Of a stretch of 64,000 nucleotides of DNA, positions 17,101 to 26,609 are shown piece after piece; position 1 is the first letter of the stretch; every line of letters begins with the position of its first letter. The stretch spans positions 938,881 through 1,002,880 of the forward strand of contig NZ_KQ483358.1 in NCBI RefSeq assembly GCF_001432305.1, written 5' to 3'. Below the pieces are notes generated by a model. It had not been told where the DNA came from, ran no database searches, and saw only the letters and a program-made list of their open reading frames with translations. This DNA comes from Curvibacter sp. PAE-UM (GTDB taxonomy: Bacteria; Pseudomonadota; Gammaproteobacteria; Burkholderiales; Burkholderiaceae_C). The translations under genes and the position numbers were made by a program.

Positions 17101-19093
17101 CGCTGTCCTCCTGCGCACGGGCCACCTCGCGTGGCGGCCACAGGAAACCCAGCGGCGCGTGGCGCAGCCGCGAGCGGATCGCGGCATAGATGCGGGCACG
17201 GTCCACGCCGCTGACGCTGTGGGCGCGCAGCGCAAGCTGGAAGGCGAGGTAGAAACTCACGCCGACATTGAGGGCGCCGGTCACCAGCACGGCGCCCAGG
17301 CACCACCACAGGGCCGGCTGGGCCAGCACGTCCAGGCCCAGCGTGAAGCCGGCGGCTGCCAGCTGGCCGGTGGAGAGGGTGACGTGTCGCACCTCCAGCC
17401 CCAGGCCGAAGAAGGCGGCGAAAGCCGGTACCAGGCCGAGCATCAGGCCGAGCGAGATGTTGGCGGCCAGGCCCGAGATGTTGTTGCGCAGGAAGAGCGC
17501 CCAGCGCGCCGCCCGTTGCTCGCCGAGCACGGCCGTGATGCGCGGGTTGTAGCGCAGTGCCGAACCGAGCCGGTTCAGCACGAACCAGTTCTCGGCCCAG
17601 CCGGCCACGATGCTGGAGGCAAACAGCAGCACGCCGGTGAAGGCGGCAAACAGGGCCGTGGGGCCGAGCAGGGTGAGGGAGTGCAGGACGTAGTCGGCTT
17701 CCTGCGGACTCAGTGGCGGGCGGCCCGAGAGCAGGAGCCAGGCGCCGCTGAGCAGCAGCACGCAGGGCACGACCAGCAGCAGATTGCCCGCCACGGCCGC
17801 GACCTGCGAGCGCACCAGGTGGCTGACCTCGTCGACAAACTGCTCCACCGCGTTCGCGGCGTTCAGGTCCTTGAGGCGTGCCGCCATGGCCGGGGCCGTC
17901 ATGGCGGGCTGCTTGGTGGCCACGGTCCAGTGCAGCAACTGGATGAGCACGAAGCTCAGGGCGTAGTTGAGGCTGGCGGCGAAGCCGCTCCAGAAAGCCG
18001 AGAGGCCCAGGCCCAGCAGCGCAAATTTCATGAGCGTGGTGAGCGACATCACGGCACCGCCGCCGGCGGCCTTGCGCAGCATGTCGCGGTACTCGCTGCG
18101 ATTGCGCGTGATGTAGTGCTCGCCGGTTTCGGCGCTGCGCTCGGCCACCTTGGCCGCCAGCAGCGAGGAGTTGCTGGCGATCAGGGCGCGCACGCTGCGG
18201 CTTTGCTGCCCGAGCTGGGTCAGGCGGGCCAGCAGCCGTGCCGTGCTGAGGGCCGGCGTGGGCGAGAGCAGGGTGTCGAGCAGTTCGCGCACACGCAGCA
18301 CGCGTTCACGCAACTGGCGCAGGCGAAACACCATGTCCACCGAGATGCCGTTTTCGTCCAGGTGCGTGTAGACGCTGGCGGCGGCCAGGCGACAGGCCTC
18401 AAGCCGCTCCTTGAAGCGCTGCACCGCCTGACCCAGCGCGGCGGCATCGGGCGGGCCCTGGTGCAGGGCCAGGCGCACGGCCTCGAAATCGGCCGCCAGG
18501 TTCTGGAAGGCACGCGTTTCCTGGCTGGCCTGGCTCATGCGCAGGCGCAGCTCGGGGGCGAAACCGATGGCCCGGATCTGGCTGATGCAGTAGGTGATGG
18601 ACTCTTCCAGGGCCAGCGCCCAGGGCGAGCGTGCCGCCGCGTCGGCCGGGCTCAGCAGCGCGTCCAGCCGGGCGACCGTGGTTTCATCGAGCTGGGCCAG
18701 CCATTGGCTGTCATAGGGATGGGGGAAGAGCAGCAGGAACAGCTCGGAGGCGTCACGCGTCTGCGGCGTGGCCGGCAGCAGCTTGTTCAGCAGGCGGCTG
18801 AAGAACTCGCTGAGGAAGGCCGGGCGCTGGGCAAAACCGTGGTCGGCCAGCAGCGTGGTGGCGTCCAGGCCGTCCAGCAGGGCCAGCCACCAGGCCTGCA
18901 GCCGTTCGCGCAGGGGGGCTTGTGCTTCCAGCAGGTCCAGCAGCAGTCGCACGCGCTCGATGGAAACAGCAGGGTCGCTTTGGTCGCCGCGCACCCAGTC
19001 GAGCAGGGCGGCGAGCCAGAGATGGCGCTGGACCAGCGTCGCCTCTGGGTCCAGCGCGTCCAGCAGGCTGGGCAGGTCACGAAAGGCCGGCAT
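17093..19093 (-). CDS. 'Site-specific recombinase' family (SpecificRecomb) multi-pass membrane protein
   Basis: This 666-residue protein matches the SpecificRecomb family, named for a claimed neisserial recombinase (Gcr/Rcr). The N-terminal ~340 residues are soluble and helical. The C-terminal half contains at least five to six strong TM segments (around residues 350-380, 440-470, 490-520, 560-590 and 600-640). No tyrosine- or serine-recombinase catalytic motif is visible, so the family name is probably misleading and the function should be treated as unknown. It lies 13 nt downstream of apaG and overlaps thiL, as part of a six-gene minus-strand run. Confidence 0.75.
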   Translation of the reverse strand: MPAFRDLPSLLDALDPEATLVQRHLWLAALLDWVRGDQSDPAVSIERVRLLLDLLEAQAPLRERLQAWWLALLDGLDATTLLADHGFAQRPAFLSEFFSRLLNKLLPATPQTRDASELFLLLFPHPYDSQWLAQLDETTVARLDALLSPADAAARSPWALALEESITYCISQIRAIGFAPELRLRMSQASQETRAFQNLAADFEAVRLALHQGPPDAAALGQAVQRFKERLEACRLAAASVYTHLDENGISVDMVFRLRQLRERVLRVRELLDTLLSPTPALSTARLLARLTQLGQQSRSVRALIASNSSLLAAKVAERSAETGEHYITRNRSEYRDMLRKAAGGGAVMSLTTLMKFALLGLGLSAFWSGFAASLNYALSFVLIQLLHWTVATKQPAMTAPAMAARLKDLNAANAVEQFVDEVSHLVRSQVAAVAGNLLLVVPCVLLLSGAWLLLSGRPPLSPQEADYVLHSLTLLGPTALFAAFTGVLLFASSIVAGWAENWFVLNRLGSALRYNPRITAVLGEQRAARWALFLRNNISGLAANISLGLMLGLVPAFAAFFGLGLEVRHVTLSTGQLAAAGFTLGLDVLAQPALWWCLGAVLVTGALNVGVSFYLAFQLALRAHSVSGVDRARIYAAIRSRLRHAPLGFLWPPREVARAQEDSGG

Positions 19094-19095
19094 GG

Positions 19096-19110
19096 GTGAA
19101 CAGGCCCTAG
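19096..19110. repeat. Single arm of the 13405-13449 repeat, at the apaG stop codon
   Basis: GTGAACAGGCCCTAG is the exact reverse complement of 15 bases of the left arm at 13405-13419. It covers the gap between apaG and the recombinase-family gene and overlaps the apaG stop codon (19107-19109). There is no second arm here. Confidence 0.6.
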
Positions 19111-19499
19111 TGCAGGGTGCGCGTACCGCCGCCGGCGCTCAGCGCGTCGAGCACGAACATGGGAATGTCGACGTCGAAGCGCTCGCCGTCCTCGGCCACG
19201 AAGAAGTAGCTGCCGTGCATGGTGCCGGTGGGTGTGCGCAGGCGCGTGCCGCTGGTGTACTCGAAGGTCCCGCCCGGCTGCAGCAGCGGCTGCTGGCCGA
19301 TCACGCCCAGACCGCGCACTTTCTCCGTATGGCCGTTGGCATCATTGACGTTCCAGCTGCGCGAAATCAGCTGGGCCGGAATCTCGCCGGTGTTGGTGAC
19401 GGTGACGGTGTAGGCGAAAACGTAAAGCCCCTGCGCCGGGGCCGACTGCTCGGGCATATGGCGGGGCTGGACTTCGACAAGAATCTGGTACTTTGCCAT
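19107..19499 (-). CDS. apaG: ApaG protein
   Basis: This 130-residue single-domain DUF525/ApaG protein has a fibronectin-III-like beta sandwich. Signatures are YTVTVTNTGEIPAQLISRSW near residues 30-49, GVIGQQPLLQPGGTFEYTSG and MHGSYFFV. E. coli ApaG is 125 aa. The protein is linked to Co/Mg resistance and to ApaH neighbourhoods, but its biochemical role is unsettled. It is divergent from rpe, with 96 nt between the starts containing a palindrome. Confidence 0.94.
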   Translation of the reverse strand: MAKYQILVEVQPRHMPEQSAPAQGLYVFAYTVTVTNTGEIPAQLISRSWNVNDANGHTEKVRGLGVIGQQPLLQPGGTFEYTSGTRLRTPTGTMHGSYFFVAEDGERFDVDIPMFVLDALSAGGGTRTLH

Positions 19500-19518
19500 A
19501 TATGGATATAGTCGAGGA

Positions 19519-19565
19519 AATGGTGCTCAGGACGCGCGTGCACGATGCGAGTCCTGAGCACCATT
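19519..19565. promoter_or_regulatory. Perfect 15-bp inverted repeat in the apaG/rpe intergenic region
   Basis: AATGGTGCTCAGGAC (19519-19533) and GTCCTGAGCACCATT (19551-19565) are exact reverse complements with a 17-nt loop. The element is 20 nt upstream of apaG and 30 nt upstream of the rpe ATG. It may be an operator or a 5'-UTR hairpin. No T-run follows, so it is not a simple terminator. Confidence 0.65.
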
Positions 19566-19595
19566 CCCTGCATCGTACCTGTGAAAATACCGACC

Positions 19596-20276
19596 ATGTC
19601 CAAAACCTTCCGCATTGCCCCTTCCATCCTCTCGGCCGATTTCGCCCGTCTGGGCGAGGAGGTGCGCCATGTGATTGCTGCCGGTGCCGACTGGATCCAC
19701 TTCGATGTGATGGACAACCACTACGTGCCCAACCTGACCTTCGGCCCCATGGTGTGCCAGGCGCTCAAGCCGCACGCGAAGACCCCCGATGGCAAGGCGG
19801 TACCGATCGATGTGCACCTGATGGTGCAGCCGGTGGACGCGCTGGCCGAGGCCTTTGCTGCTGCCGGGGCCGATCTGATCAGCTTCCACCCGGATGCTTC
19901 GGGCCACGTGCACCGTAGCGTGCAGGCCATCAAGGCCAAGGGTTGCCAGGCCGGCCTGGTGTTCAACCCGGCGCAGCCGCTGGACGTGCTGGACTGGGTG
20001 ATCGAGGACATCGACCTCATCCTCATCATGAGCGTCAACCCGGGTTTCGGCGGCCAGAGTTTCATTGACTCGGCGCTGCGCAAGGTGGAGGCCGCGCGCA
20101 AACGCATCGAGGCCTCGGGCAAGGACATCCGGCTGGAGGTTGATGGCGGCATCAAGGTCGACAACATCCGCCGCGTGGCCGATGCCGGGGCCGACACCTT
20201 CGTGGCCGGCAGTGCCATCTTTGGCAAGCCGGACTACCGCGCCGTCATCCAGGCCATGCGCCAGGCGCTGGCCTGA
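19596..20276 (+). CDS. rpe: Ribulose-phosphate 3-epimerase
   Basis: This 226-residue TIM-barrel enzyme interconverts ribulose-5-P and xylulose-5-P. Motifs are [16 protein letters not shown] (residues ~8-23), [17 protein letters not shown] with the metal His/Asp, [20 protein letters not shown] and [11 protein letters not shown] with the second catalytic Asp. The frame extends upstream through the hairpin, but ATG 19596 matches the family N-terminus. A Calvin-cycle operon, which would suggest a cbb copy, is not present nearby. Confidence 0.96.
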   Translation: MSKTFRIAPSILSADFARLGEEVRHVIAAGADWIHFDVMDNHYVPNLTFGPMVCQALKPHAKTPDGKAVPIDVHLMVQPVDALAEAFAAAGADLISFHPDASGHVHRSVQAIKAKGCQAGLVFNPAQPLDVLDWVIEDIDLILIMSVNPGFGGQSFIDSALRKVEAARKRIEASGKDIRLEVDGGIKVDNIRRVADAGADTFVAGSAIFGKPDYRAVIQAMRQALA

Positions 20277-20353
20277 TCTCCGGGCGGGGGCGTTCCTACG
20301 TGTTAGCCATGACGCCGGGGAGTAGGCTTCACGGCTAGCATCGGCGCCAGTTC

Positions 20354-23300
20354 ATGAAAAGCAGCGACACCACGTCCATCGCATCCGGCCGGCAGGAAAA
20401 GCGCGGCTCCGTATGGCGGCGTGCGCTGGACTGGCTGCCCGGGCGGCGTCAGCCCGAAGGCGGCATGCATGTGTACCGCTGGGTGCGGCTGGCCCTGTAC
20501 ACGGTGCTGGTGGTGGTGGGCGCCCTGACCTATTGGCAGATGCGCCAGCAGCAGCTGGCCGAGCAGATCCGGCAGGCCGATGCCGAGATCATCCGCGTGG
20601 CGGCCGCCCAGGGGACGCAGATCCAGCGCATGATCATGCTGCTGACCCGGCTGCAGCACGTCGAGGGCAGCGAAGAGGAAAACGCCAATGCGCTGGGCGA
20701 GACGCTGAGCCAGACGCAGACCCAGGCCACTTTGCTCGATGAGCTGTTGTCGCGCCAGGGGGTCTGGCAGATCGACGACCGTCCCCAGCTGCGTGGCGTC
20801 ATTTTCGAATGGCAGGACCGGCGTGAACGGGTCTGGTATCGCGCCCAGTCCCTGCTGTGGCTGCTCGACCAGAAGCACCTGGAGAAGCGTTCGACGGCAA
20901 CCCTGTTCCTGCTGACCGAGCTGGAATCCTTCTGGCTGACCACGCAAACCCTGGTGGATGAACTGCAGCTGGCGGCGCAGCGGCGCTCGCGCGCCAGCCT
21001 GGACCGGATCGAGTTTTCGAGCAACTTCATGCTCGGTGTGCTGCTGCTGCTGATCCTGGCGGTGGCCGAGCCGCTGGTGCTGTTCGTGCGGCGGCAGAGT
21101 GAGGCTCTGCTGAACCAGTCGCTGGAGCTCCAGCGACTGGCCCTGGTGGCGCAGCGCACCTCCAACTGGGTGGCCGTGGTGGACCGCGAACGTCGGGTGC
21201 TCTGGTGCAACGACACCTTCCTGCGCGGCAAGGGGGGCACACGGGACGAGATCCTGGACCAGCATGCGGCCTTGCTGGTCATCAATGAATACAACGACCC
21301 CGAGGAAATGACGCGCCTGCTGGCCGAGCTGGACATGGGGCTGGCCGTGCGGGTCGAAGTCATGCACCGCGGTCGTCAAGGCGAGGAGGTCTGGCTCGAC
21401 GTCGACTACCAGCCCATCCATGACGCGCAGGGGGTGCACATCGGCTTCACCCTGATGGCCCGCGACATCACCGACACCGTCAACCAGCGCGTGCGCATGC
21501 AGACCCTGCTGGACATCATGCCGGCCGGCGTGGTGCTGCAGTCGGCTGCCGGTGTGGTGATCGAGTGCAACCGGCAGGCGCAGGAGATGCTCGCCCTGCC
21601 GCAGCAAAAGCTGCTGGGCCGCGACCGGCTGGCCGATGACACCATGGTGGTGCGTGCCGACCTCACGCCCTATCCGCTGGCGGAGCGTCCCAGTGTGCGT
21701 ACCTTGCGCACAGGCCAGGGGCTGCGCGGCGAACTGGTCGGCCACATGCGGACGGCGGGTGAGTTGCGCTGGCACATGGTCAACACCGAGCCGGTGCACG
21801 ATGCCACCGGACACCTGACCGGCGTGATCTCCTGTCTGGTGGATGTGACGCAGCAGCGTGAGCAGCAGCAATTGCTGACGCTGGCCATCGAAAGCGCCTC
21901 TCTGGGGGTCTGGCACTGGGATGTGGCTACGAGCGACATGAGCTGCAATGACCGCCTGCTCCAGTTGTATGGCTATTCGCGGGCGGGTCTGGGTATGAAG
22001 GTGGACGACTGGAATGCCATCATCCACCCGGATGATCTGGCGGGCTGGCTGTGGGCCGTGCGTACCAACCTGAAGGACTCGCGGCAGCCGCTGCACTGGG
22101 AAATGCGCATCCGGCATGGCAGCGGCCGCTGGGTCTGGCTGCTGTACAGCGGCACGGTGGTGGCGCGCGACGGCAGCGGCCGGGCCCTGCGCATGGCGGG
22201 CATCTGCTACGACATCAACGCCCAGAAGGAGCTGGAAGAGCAGCTGCGCCAGAGCGCACGTACCGACAGCCTGACACGCCTGCCCAACCGGGTCGAATTG
22301 CTCGGCCGCATCGAGGCCTCGATCCAGCGCATGCAGCAGCAACCGGGGTACTGTTTTGCCGTGCTGTTCATGGACTTCGACCGCTTCAAGCAGGTCAACG
22401 ACACGCTGGGCCATTCGGTCGGCGACGAGCTGCTGCGCCAGATCGCCAAGCGCCTGGAGGACAGCCTGCGCCCGGGCGACGCCTTCGTGCAGACCAGCGA
22501 TTTCAGCCAGATGGCGGCGCGCATCGGTGGCGACGAGTTCGTGGTGCTGCTGGACAACATCCGCGGCGACCTGGACGCGCAGGTGGTGGCCTCGCGCCTG
22601 CTGGAGGTGCTGGCCGAGCCCTACCAGATCGGTCCGCACCGCATCAACTCCACCGCCAGCATCGGCATCGTCACCACGGCCTACATGGCCGAGGATCCCG
22701 ACAGCGTGTTGCGCGACGCCGACATTGCCATGTACGAGGCCAAGCGCCAGGGGCGCGGGCGCTACGAGATGTTCGAGCCTTCCATGCGCAAGCGCGTGCA
22801 CGACGACGCGGAGCTGGAGAACGACCTGCGCCAGGCGGTCGACAAGGGCGAGATCCACGTGGTCTACCAGCCCATGATCGAGCTGGGAAGCGGGCGGCTG
22901 GTGGGCATGGAGGCGCTGGCGCGCTGGTTGCATCCGCAGCGCGGCCCGGTCTCGCCGCTGACCTTCATCCCGGTGGCCGAAGCCACGGGCATGATCGGTC
23001 GCCTGGGCGAATTCGTCCTGAAGACCGCCTGTCACGAACTGGTGCGCCTGCGCACCCTGCTGGGTGAGAGGGCACCCGAGACGGTGTCGGTCAACCTCTC
23101 GCGCGCCCAGTTGCGCCAGGCCGGGTTTACCGCCAAGCTGTCGGAACTGCTGTACAGCGCCGGGCTGGCGCCGGGCGCGCTCATGCTGGAGGTCACGGAA
23201 AGCCTGGCCGCCCAGGACGAGGGCATGCAGGCCATCCTGCGCGAGATTCGCGCGCTCGGCGTCTCGCTCTCGCTGGACGATTTTGGTACCGGCTATTCCT

Positions 23301-23593
23301 CGCTCTCGTGTCTGCACGAATTGCCGGTCAACCAGGTCAAGATCGACCGCTCCTTCGTGAGCGAGGCACTCACCAGCAACTACCACCGCGTGATGATCGC
23401 CGCCACCATCAGCATGGCGCGCACGCTGGGCCTGCAGACGGTGGCCGAAGGGATCGAGACGACCGAGCAGGCCGCGCTCATGGCCGATCTGGGCTGCGGC
23501 AAGGGCCAGGGTTATCTGTACAGCCGGCCGCTGAGCGCCCAGGACCTCGAGTCCTGGGCCCTGGCCATGCCAACCGCTGCGCTCAGGACTTGA
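20354..23593 (+). CDS. Membrane-anchored PAS-GGDEF-EAL cyclic-di-GMP signalling protein
   Basis: This 1079-residue protein has a TM segment near residue 45-62, a periplasmic helical sensor of about 160 residues (resembling a PilJ/type IV nitrate-sensing style four-helix domain), a second TM at ~225-247, and at least three PAS/PAC repeats (~270-640). A diguanylate cyclase domain with intact GGDEF (725-729) and a phosphodiesterase domain with intact EAL (853-855), DDFGTGYSSL and VKIDRSF follow. Both activities look possible. No RxxD inhibitory site is seen five residues before GGDEF. The 3' end overlaps the convergent chalcone-isomerase-like gene by 11 nt. Confidence 0.92.
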   Translation: MKSSDTTSIASGRQEKRGSVWRRALDWLPGRRQPEGGMHVYRWVRLALYTVLVVVGALTYWQMRQQQLAEQIRQADAEIIRVAAAQGTQIQRMIMLLTRLQHVEGSEEENANALGETLSQTQTQATLLDELLSRQGVWQIDDRPQLRGVIFEWQDRRERVWYRAQSLLWLLDQKHLEKRSTATLFLLTELESFWLTTQTLVDELQLAAQRRSRASLDRIEFSSNFMLGVLLLLILAVAEPLVLFVRRQSEALLNQSLELQRLALVAQRTSNWVAVVDRERRVLWCNDTFLRGKGGTRDEILDQHAALLVINEYNDPEEMTRLLAELDMGLAVRVEVMHRGRQGEEVWLDVDYQPIHDAQGVHIGFTLMARDITDTVNQRVRMQTLLDIMPAGVVLQSAAGVVIECNRQAQEMLALPQQKLLGRDRLADDTMVVRADLTPYPLAERPSVRTLRTGQGLRGELVGHMRTAGELRWHMVNTEPVHDATGHLTGVISCLVDVTQQREQQQLLTLAIESASLGVWHWDVATSDMSCNDRLLQLYGYSRAGLGMKVDDWNAIIHPDDLAGWLWAVRTNLKDSRQPLHWEMRIRHGSGRWVWLLYSGTVVARDGSGRALRMAGICYDINAQKELEEQLRQSARTDSLTRLPNRVELLGRIEASIQRMQQQPGYCFAVLFMDFDRFKQVNDTLGHSVGDELLRQIAKRLEDSLRPGDAFVQTSDFSQMAARIGGDEFVVLLDNIRGDLDAQVVASRLLEVLAEPYQIGPHRINSTASIGIVTTAYMAEDPDSVLRDADIAMYEAKRQGRGRYEMFEPSMRKRVHDDAELENDLRQAVDKGEIHVVYQPMIELGSGRLVGMEALARWLHPQRGPVSPLTFIPVAEATGMIGRLGEFVLKTACHELVRLRTLLGERAPETVSVNLSRAQLRQAGFTAKLSELLYSAGLAPGALMLEVTESLAAQDEGMQAILREIRALGVSLSLDDFGTGYSSLSCLHELPVNQVKIDRSFVSEALTSNYHRVMIAATISMARTLGLQTVAEGIETTEQAALMADLGCGKGQGYLYSRPLSAQDLESWALAMPTAALRT

Positions 23594-24164
23594 TGTCCAG
23601 CAGGGCGTTCTTGAGCTGCCAGTCCGCCGGGGCCTTGCCCAGCCAGATGCCCATCAGGGCGGCGAAGAACTCCGCCTCCTTGAAGGGGGCGCCCTGGACC
23701 TTGCCCTTGACCGCGATGGACAGGCCCTGACCGGGGACCCAGTCCAGGGTGAAGCTGTCGCCAGCCATGAGCTTCTTGTGATCGGAAAAGATCTGGCTCA
23801 TGCGCATGATGCCGGGGATCAGCTGGACGAAGGCGGCGCGGTCCATGTTGTCTTCCATGCCGCGGGAAAACAGCTTGCCCAGTTCGGCGGCATCGATGTC
23901 GCGCAGCATGGTGATGCTCATGCGCTTGGGGCCGGGGGCCTTGAGGATTTCGTCCAGCGAGCCGGCCTTGCGGCCCACATAGAGGCCTGCGGCATAGACC
24001 TTGAAAACGGCCTTGTAACGCACGCCGGCACCGTTGAGTTCCAGCTTGCTGCCGCTGACTTCGACCTGCGGCGCGAAATTGACGCCGCCGACTTCCAGGG
24101 CGGATGCCTGCTGGCCGATGCCGAACAGCAGGGCGAACAGGAAGGGACGTAAGGGGGACCACAT
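23583..24164 (-). CDS. Secreted chalcone-isomerase-fold protein
   Basis: This 193-residue protein has a signal peptide (MWSPLRPFLFALLFGIGQQASA) and a domain of the chalcone isomerase-like family (VYAAGLYVGRKA, MLRDIDAAELGKLFSRGMEDN, SFTLDWVPGQG). Bacterial members are periplasmic, often bind fatty acids or other hydrophobic ligands, and mostly lack proven isomerase activity. A strong RBS (GGAGG) precedes the ATG. A TetR-type operator-like palindrome lies 19 nt upstream, suggesting control by a lipid- or drug-responsive repressor encoded elsewhere. Confidence 0.82.
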   Translation of the reverse strand: MWSPLRPFLFALLFGIGQQASALEVGGVNFAPQVEVSGSKLELNGAGVRYKAVFKVYAAGLYVGRKAGSLDEILKAPGPKRMSITMLRDIDAAELGKLFSRGMEDNMDRAAFVQLIPGIMRMSQIFSDHKKLMAGDSFTLDWVPGQGLSIAVKGKVQGAPFKEAEFFAALMGIWLGKAPADWQLKNALLDIKS

Positions 24165-24182
24165 GATCGATAACCTCCAAAA

Positions 24183-24202
24183 TAGTACGATCGTTCGTTC
24201 TA
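24183..24202. promoter_or_regulatory. TetR-type operator-like palindrome
   Basis: TAGTACGATCGTTCGTTCTA matches its own reverse complement at 16 of 20 positions, with ACG and CGT steps like those in operators of FabR/PsrA/FadR-type TetR repressors. Its minus-strand reading contains TACTAT, a possible -10 for the chalcone-isomerase-like gene, so a bound repressor would block the promoter. No TetR gene lies in the window. Confidence 0.45.
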
Positions 24203-24274
24203 ATTATCCCAGACCCCGGCTCCGGCCCGATTCAGGGTTTTTCTGGGGGTGGGCGCCTTTGCTAAACTGGCCCC

Positions 24275-24370
24275 ATGTTCATTCACCGCCTCATCAGCAC
24301 AGGTTGCAGCGACCGGGGAGCCTGGCCCTGGCGCACCTGTCCTGCCGCGCGCGCCCGGTCGCGCGACTGA
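24275..24370 (+). CDS. trpL: Candidate trp leader peptide (31 codons, WPW)
   Basis: This short frame begins ATG 24275 and ends TGA 24370, 127 nt upstream of trpE. It encodes 31 residues with Trp at positions 17 and 19 (AWPWRTC) in an otherwise Arg/Ala-rich peptide. Downstream of the Trp codons, alternative pairings exist: CGCGCG 24346-24351 with 24360-24365, versus TGCCGC 24343-24348 with GCGGCA 24375-24380. A GCCCCAC/GTGGGGC stem follows at 24389-24418. No RBS precedes the ATG. A possible -10 TAAACT (24263-24268) would start the transcript close to the ATG, so it may be leaderless. It is read here as a ribosome-mediated trp attenuator. The T-run of an intrinsic terminator is absent. Confidence 0.5.
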   Translation: MFIHRLISTGCSDRGAWPWRTCPAARARSRD

Positions 24371-24388
24371 GACTGCGGCAACCCGCCG

Positions 24389-24418
24389 GCCCCACTTCCC
24401 CGCCCCGTCCGGTGGGGC
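24389..24418 (+). promoter_or_regulatory. GC-rich stem-loop between trp leader frame and trpE
   Basis: GCCCCAC (24389-24395) and GTGGGGC (24412-24418) can form a 7-bp stem with a 16-nt loop. No uridine run follows, so if it terminates it would need a factor or act by hiding the trpE ribosome-binding region indirectly. The remaining bases up to 24496 show no other gene. Confidence 0.4.
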
Positions 24419-24496
24419 TCCAGAATCGAATGAACATGGCACGACGTGCCTGGCGCCCAGGGCTGCAGGCCCGCGCCGAACCGGAGTTTTCCTGTG

Positions 24497-25993
24497 ATGA
24501 CCGAATCCGAATTCAACGAACTGGCCCGCCAGGGCTACAACCGCATTCCGCTGCTGGCGCAGGCTTTTGCCGACCTGGAAACGCCGCTCTCGCTCTACCT
24601 CAAGCTGGCGCACGCGCAAAACGGCGGCAAGAACACCTTCCTGCTGGAGTCGGTGGTGGGCGGCGAGCGCTTCGGCCGCTACAGCTTCATCGGCCTGCCG
24701 GCGCGCACCCTGGTGCGCTCGCGCGGCTTCGGTGACGAGGCCGTGACCGAGGTGGTGACGGAAGACGTGGTGGTCGAGACCTCGCGCCTGAACCCGCTGG
24801 ACTTCATCGCCCAGTACCACCAGCGCTTCAAGGTGGCCTTGCAGCCCGGCCTGCCGCGTTTCTGCGGCGGCCTGGCCGGTTACTTCGGCTACGACACCGT
24901 GCGCCACATCGAGAAAAAGCTGGTGCACAGCTGCCCGCCCGACACCCTGGGCTGCCCGGACATCCTGCTTCTGCAGTGCGAGGAGCTGGCCGTTATCGAC
25001 AACCTCTCGGGCAAGCTCTACCTGATCGTCTACGCCGACCCCGGCCAGCCGCAGGCCTACGCCCAGGCGCAGGCGCGCCTGGCCGAACTGCGCGAGCGGC
25101 TCAATACCTCGGTGCAGGCACCGCCCATCAAGCCCAGCCCCTCCCATGAGATGGGACGCGAGTTCGCCAAGGACGACTACATCGCCGCGGTGGAGCGCGC
25201 CAAGGAGTTGATCGCCGCCGGCGACTTCATGCAGGTCCAGGTGGGCCAGCGCCTGCACAAGCGCTACACCGAGTCCCCGCTCTCGCTGTACCGCGCGCTG
25301 CGCTCGCTCAACCCCTCGCCCTATATGTATTACTACCACTTCGGGGATTTCCACGTGGTGGGCGCCTCCCCGGAGATCCTGGTGCGCCAGGAACAGACCC
25401 CCGAGGGGCAGAAAGTCACCATCCGCCCGCTGGCCGGCACGCGCCCGCGCGGCGCCACGCCCGAGCTGGACAAGGCGGCGGAGGTGGAACTGGTCGGCGA
25501 CCCCAAGGAGCGCGCGGAGCACGTGATGCTCATTGATCTCGCGCGCAACGACATCGGCCGCATCGCCAAGACCGGCAGCGTCAAGGTGACGGAAGCCTTC
25601 GTGGTCGAGCGCTACAGCCACGTGATGCACATCGTGAGCAATGTCGAGGGCCTGCTGAAGGACGGCATGAGTTCCATGGACGTACTCAAGGCCACCTTCC
25701 CGGCCGGCACCCTGACCGGCGCGCCCAAGGTGCACGCCATGGAGTTGATCGACCAGCTGGAGCCCAGCAAGCGCGGCCTCTATGGCGGCGCCTGCGGCTA
25801 CCTGAGTTATGCCGGCGACATGGACGTGGCCATTGCCATCCGTACCGGCATCATCAAGAACGACACGCTTTACGTGCAGGCCGCGGCCGGCGTGGTGGCC
25901 GACTCGGTGCCCGAGATGGAGTGGCGCGAGACCGAGCACAAGGCGCGTGCCCTGGTGCGCGCCAGCGAGCTGGTGGAACAGGGCCTGGAGTGA
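24497..25993 (+). CDS. trpE: Anthranilate synthase component I
   Basis: This 498-residue chorismate-utilising enzyme makes anthranilate from chorismate and ammonia supplied by TrpG. The N-terminal domain includes the Trp feedback-site style LLES...RYSFIG. The C-terminal catalytic half has [38 protein letters not shown] and [12 protein letters not shown], all conserved. The start at ATG 24497 was chosen for the conserved N-terminus; the frame is open into the leader region. It is followed within 5 nt by trpG, so trpE and trpG are coupled. Confidence 0.96.
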   Translation: MTESEFNELARQGYNRIPLLAQAFADLETPLSLYLKLAHAQNGGKNTFLLESVVGGERFGRYSFIGLPARTLVRSRGFGDEAVTEVVTEDVVVETSRLNPLDFIAQYHQRFKVALQPGLPRFCGGLAGYFGYDTVRHIEKKLVHSCPPDTLGCPDILLLQCEELAVIDNLSGKLYLIVYADPGQPQAYAQAQARLAELRERLNTSVQAPPIKPSPSHEMGREFAKDDYIAAVERAKELIAAGDFMQVQVGQRLHKRYTESPLSLYRALRSLNPSPYMYYYHFGDFHVVGASPEILVRQEQTPEGQKVTIRPLAGTRPRGATPELDKAAEVELVGDPKERAEHVMLIDLARNDIGRIAKTGSVKVTEAFVVERYSHVMHIVSNVEGLLKDGMSSMDVLKATFPAGTLTGAPKVHAMELIDQLEPSKRGLYGGACGYLSYAGDMDVAIAIRTGIIKNDTLYVQAAAGVVADSVPEMEWRETEHKARALVRASELVEQGLE

Positions 25994-25998
25994 ACATC

Positions 25999-26592
<594 letters not shown>

Positions 26593-26609
26593 ACAACGAG
26601 GAGCACACC

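Noticed and set aside
17093-19093. The 'recombinase' gene as evidence of a mobile element.
   Set aside because: No catalytic recombinase motif, no direct repeats or att sites, and its neighbours are conserved housekeeping genes.
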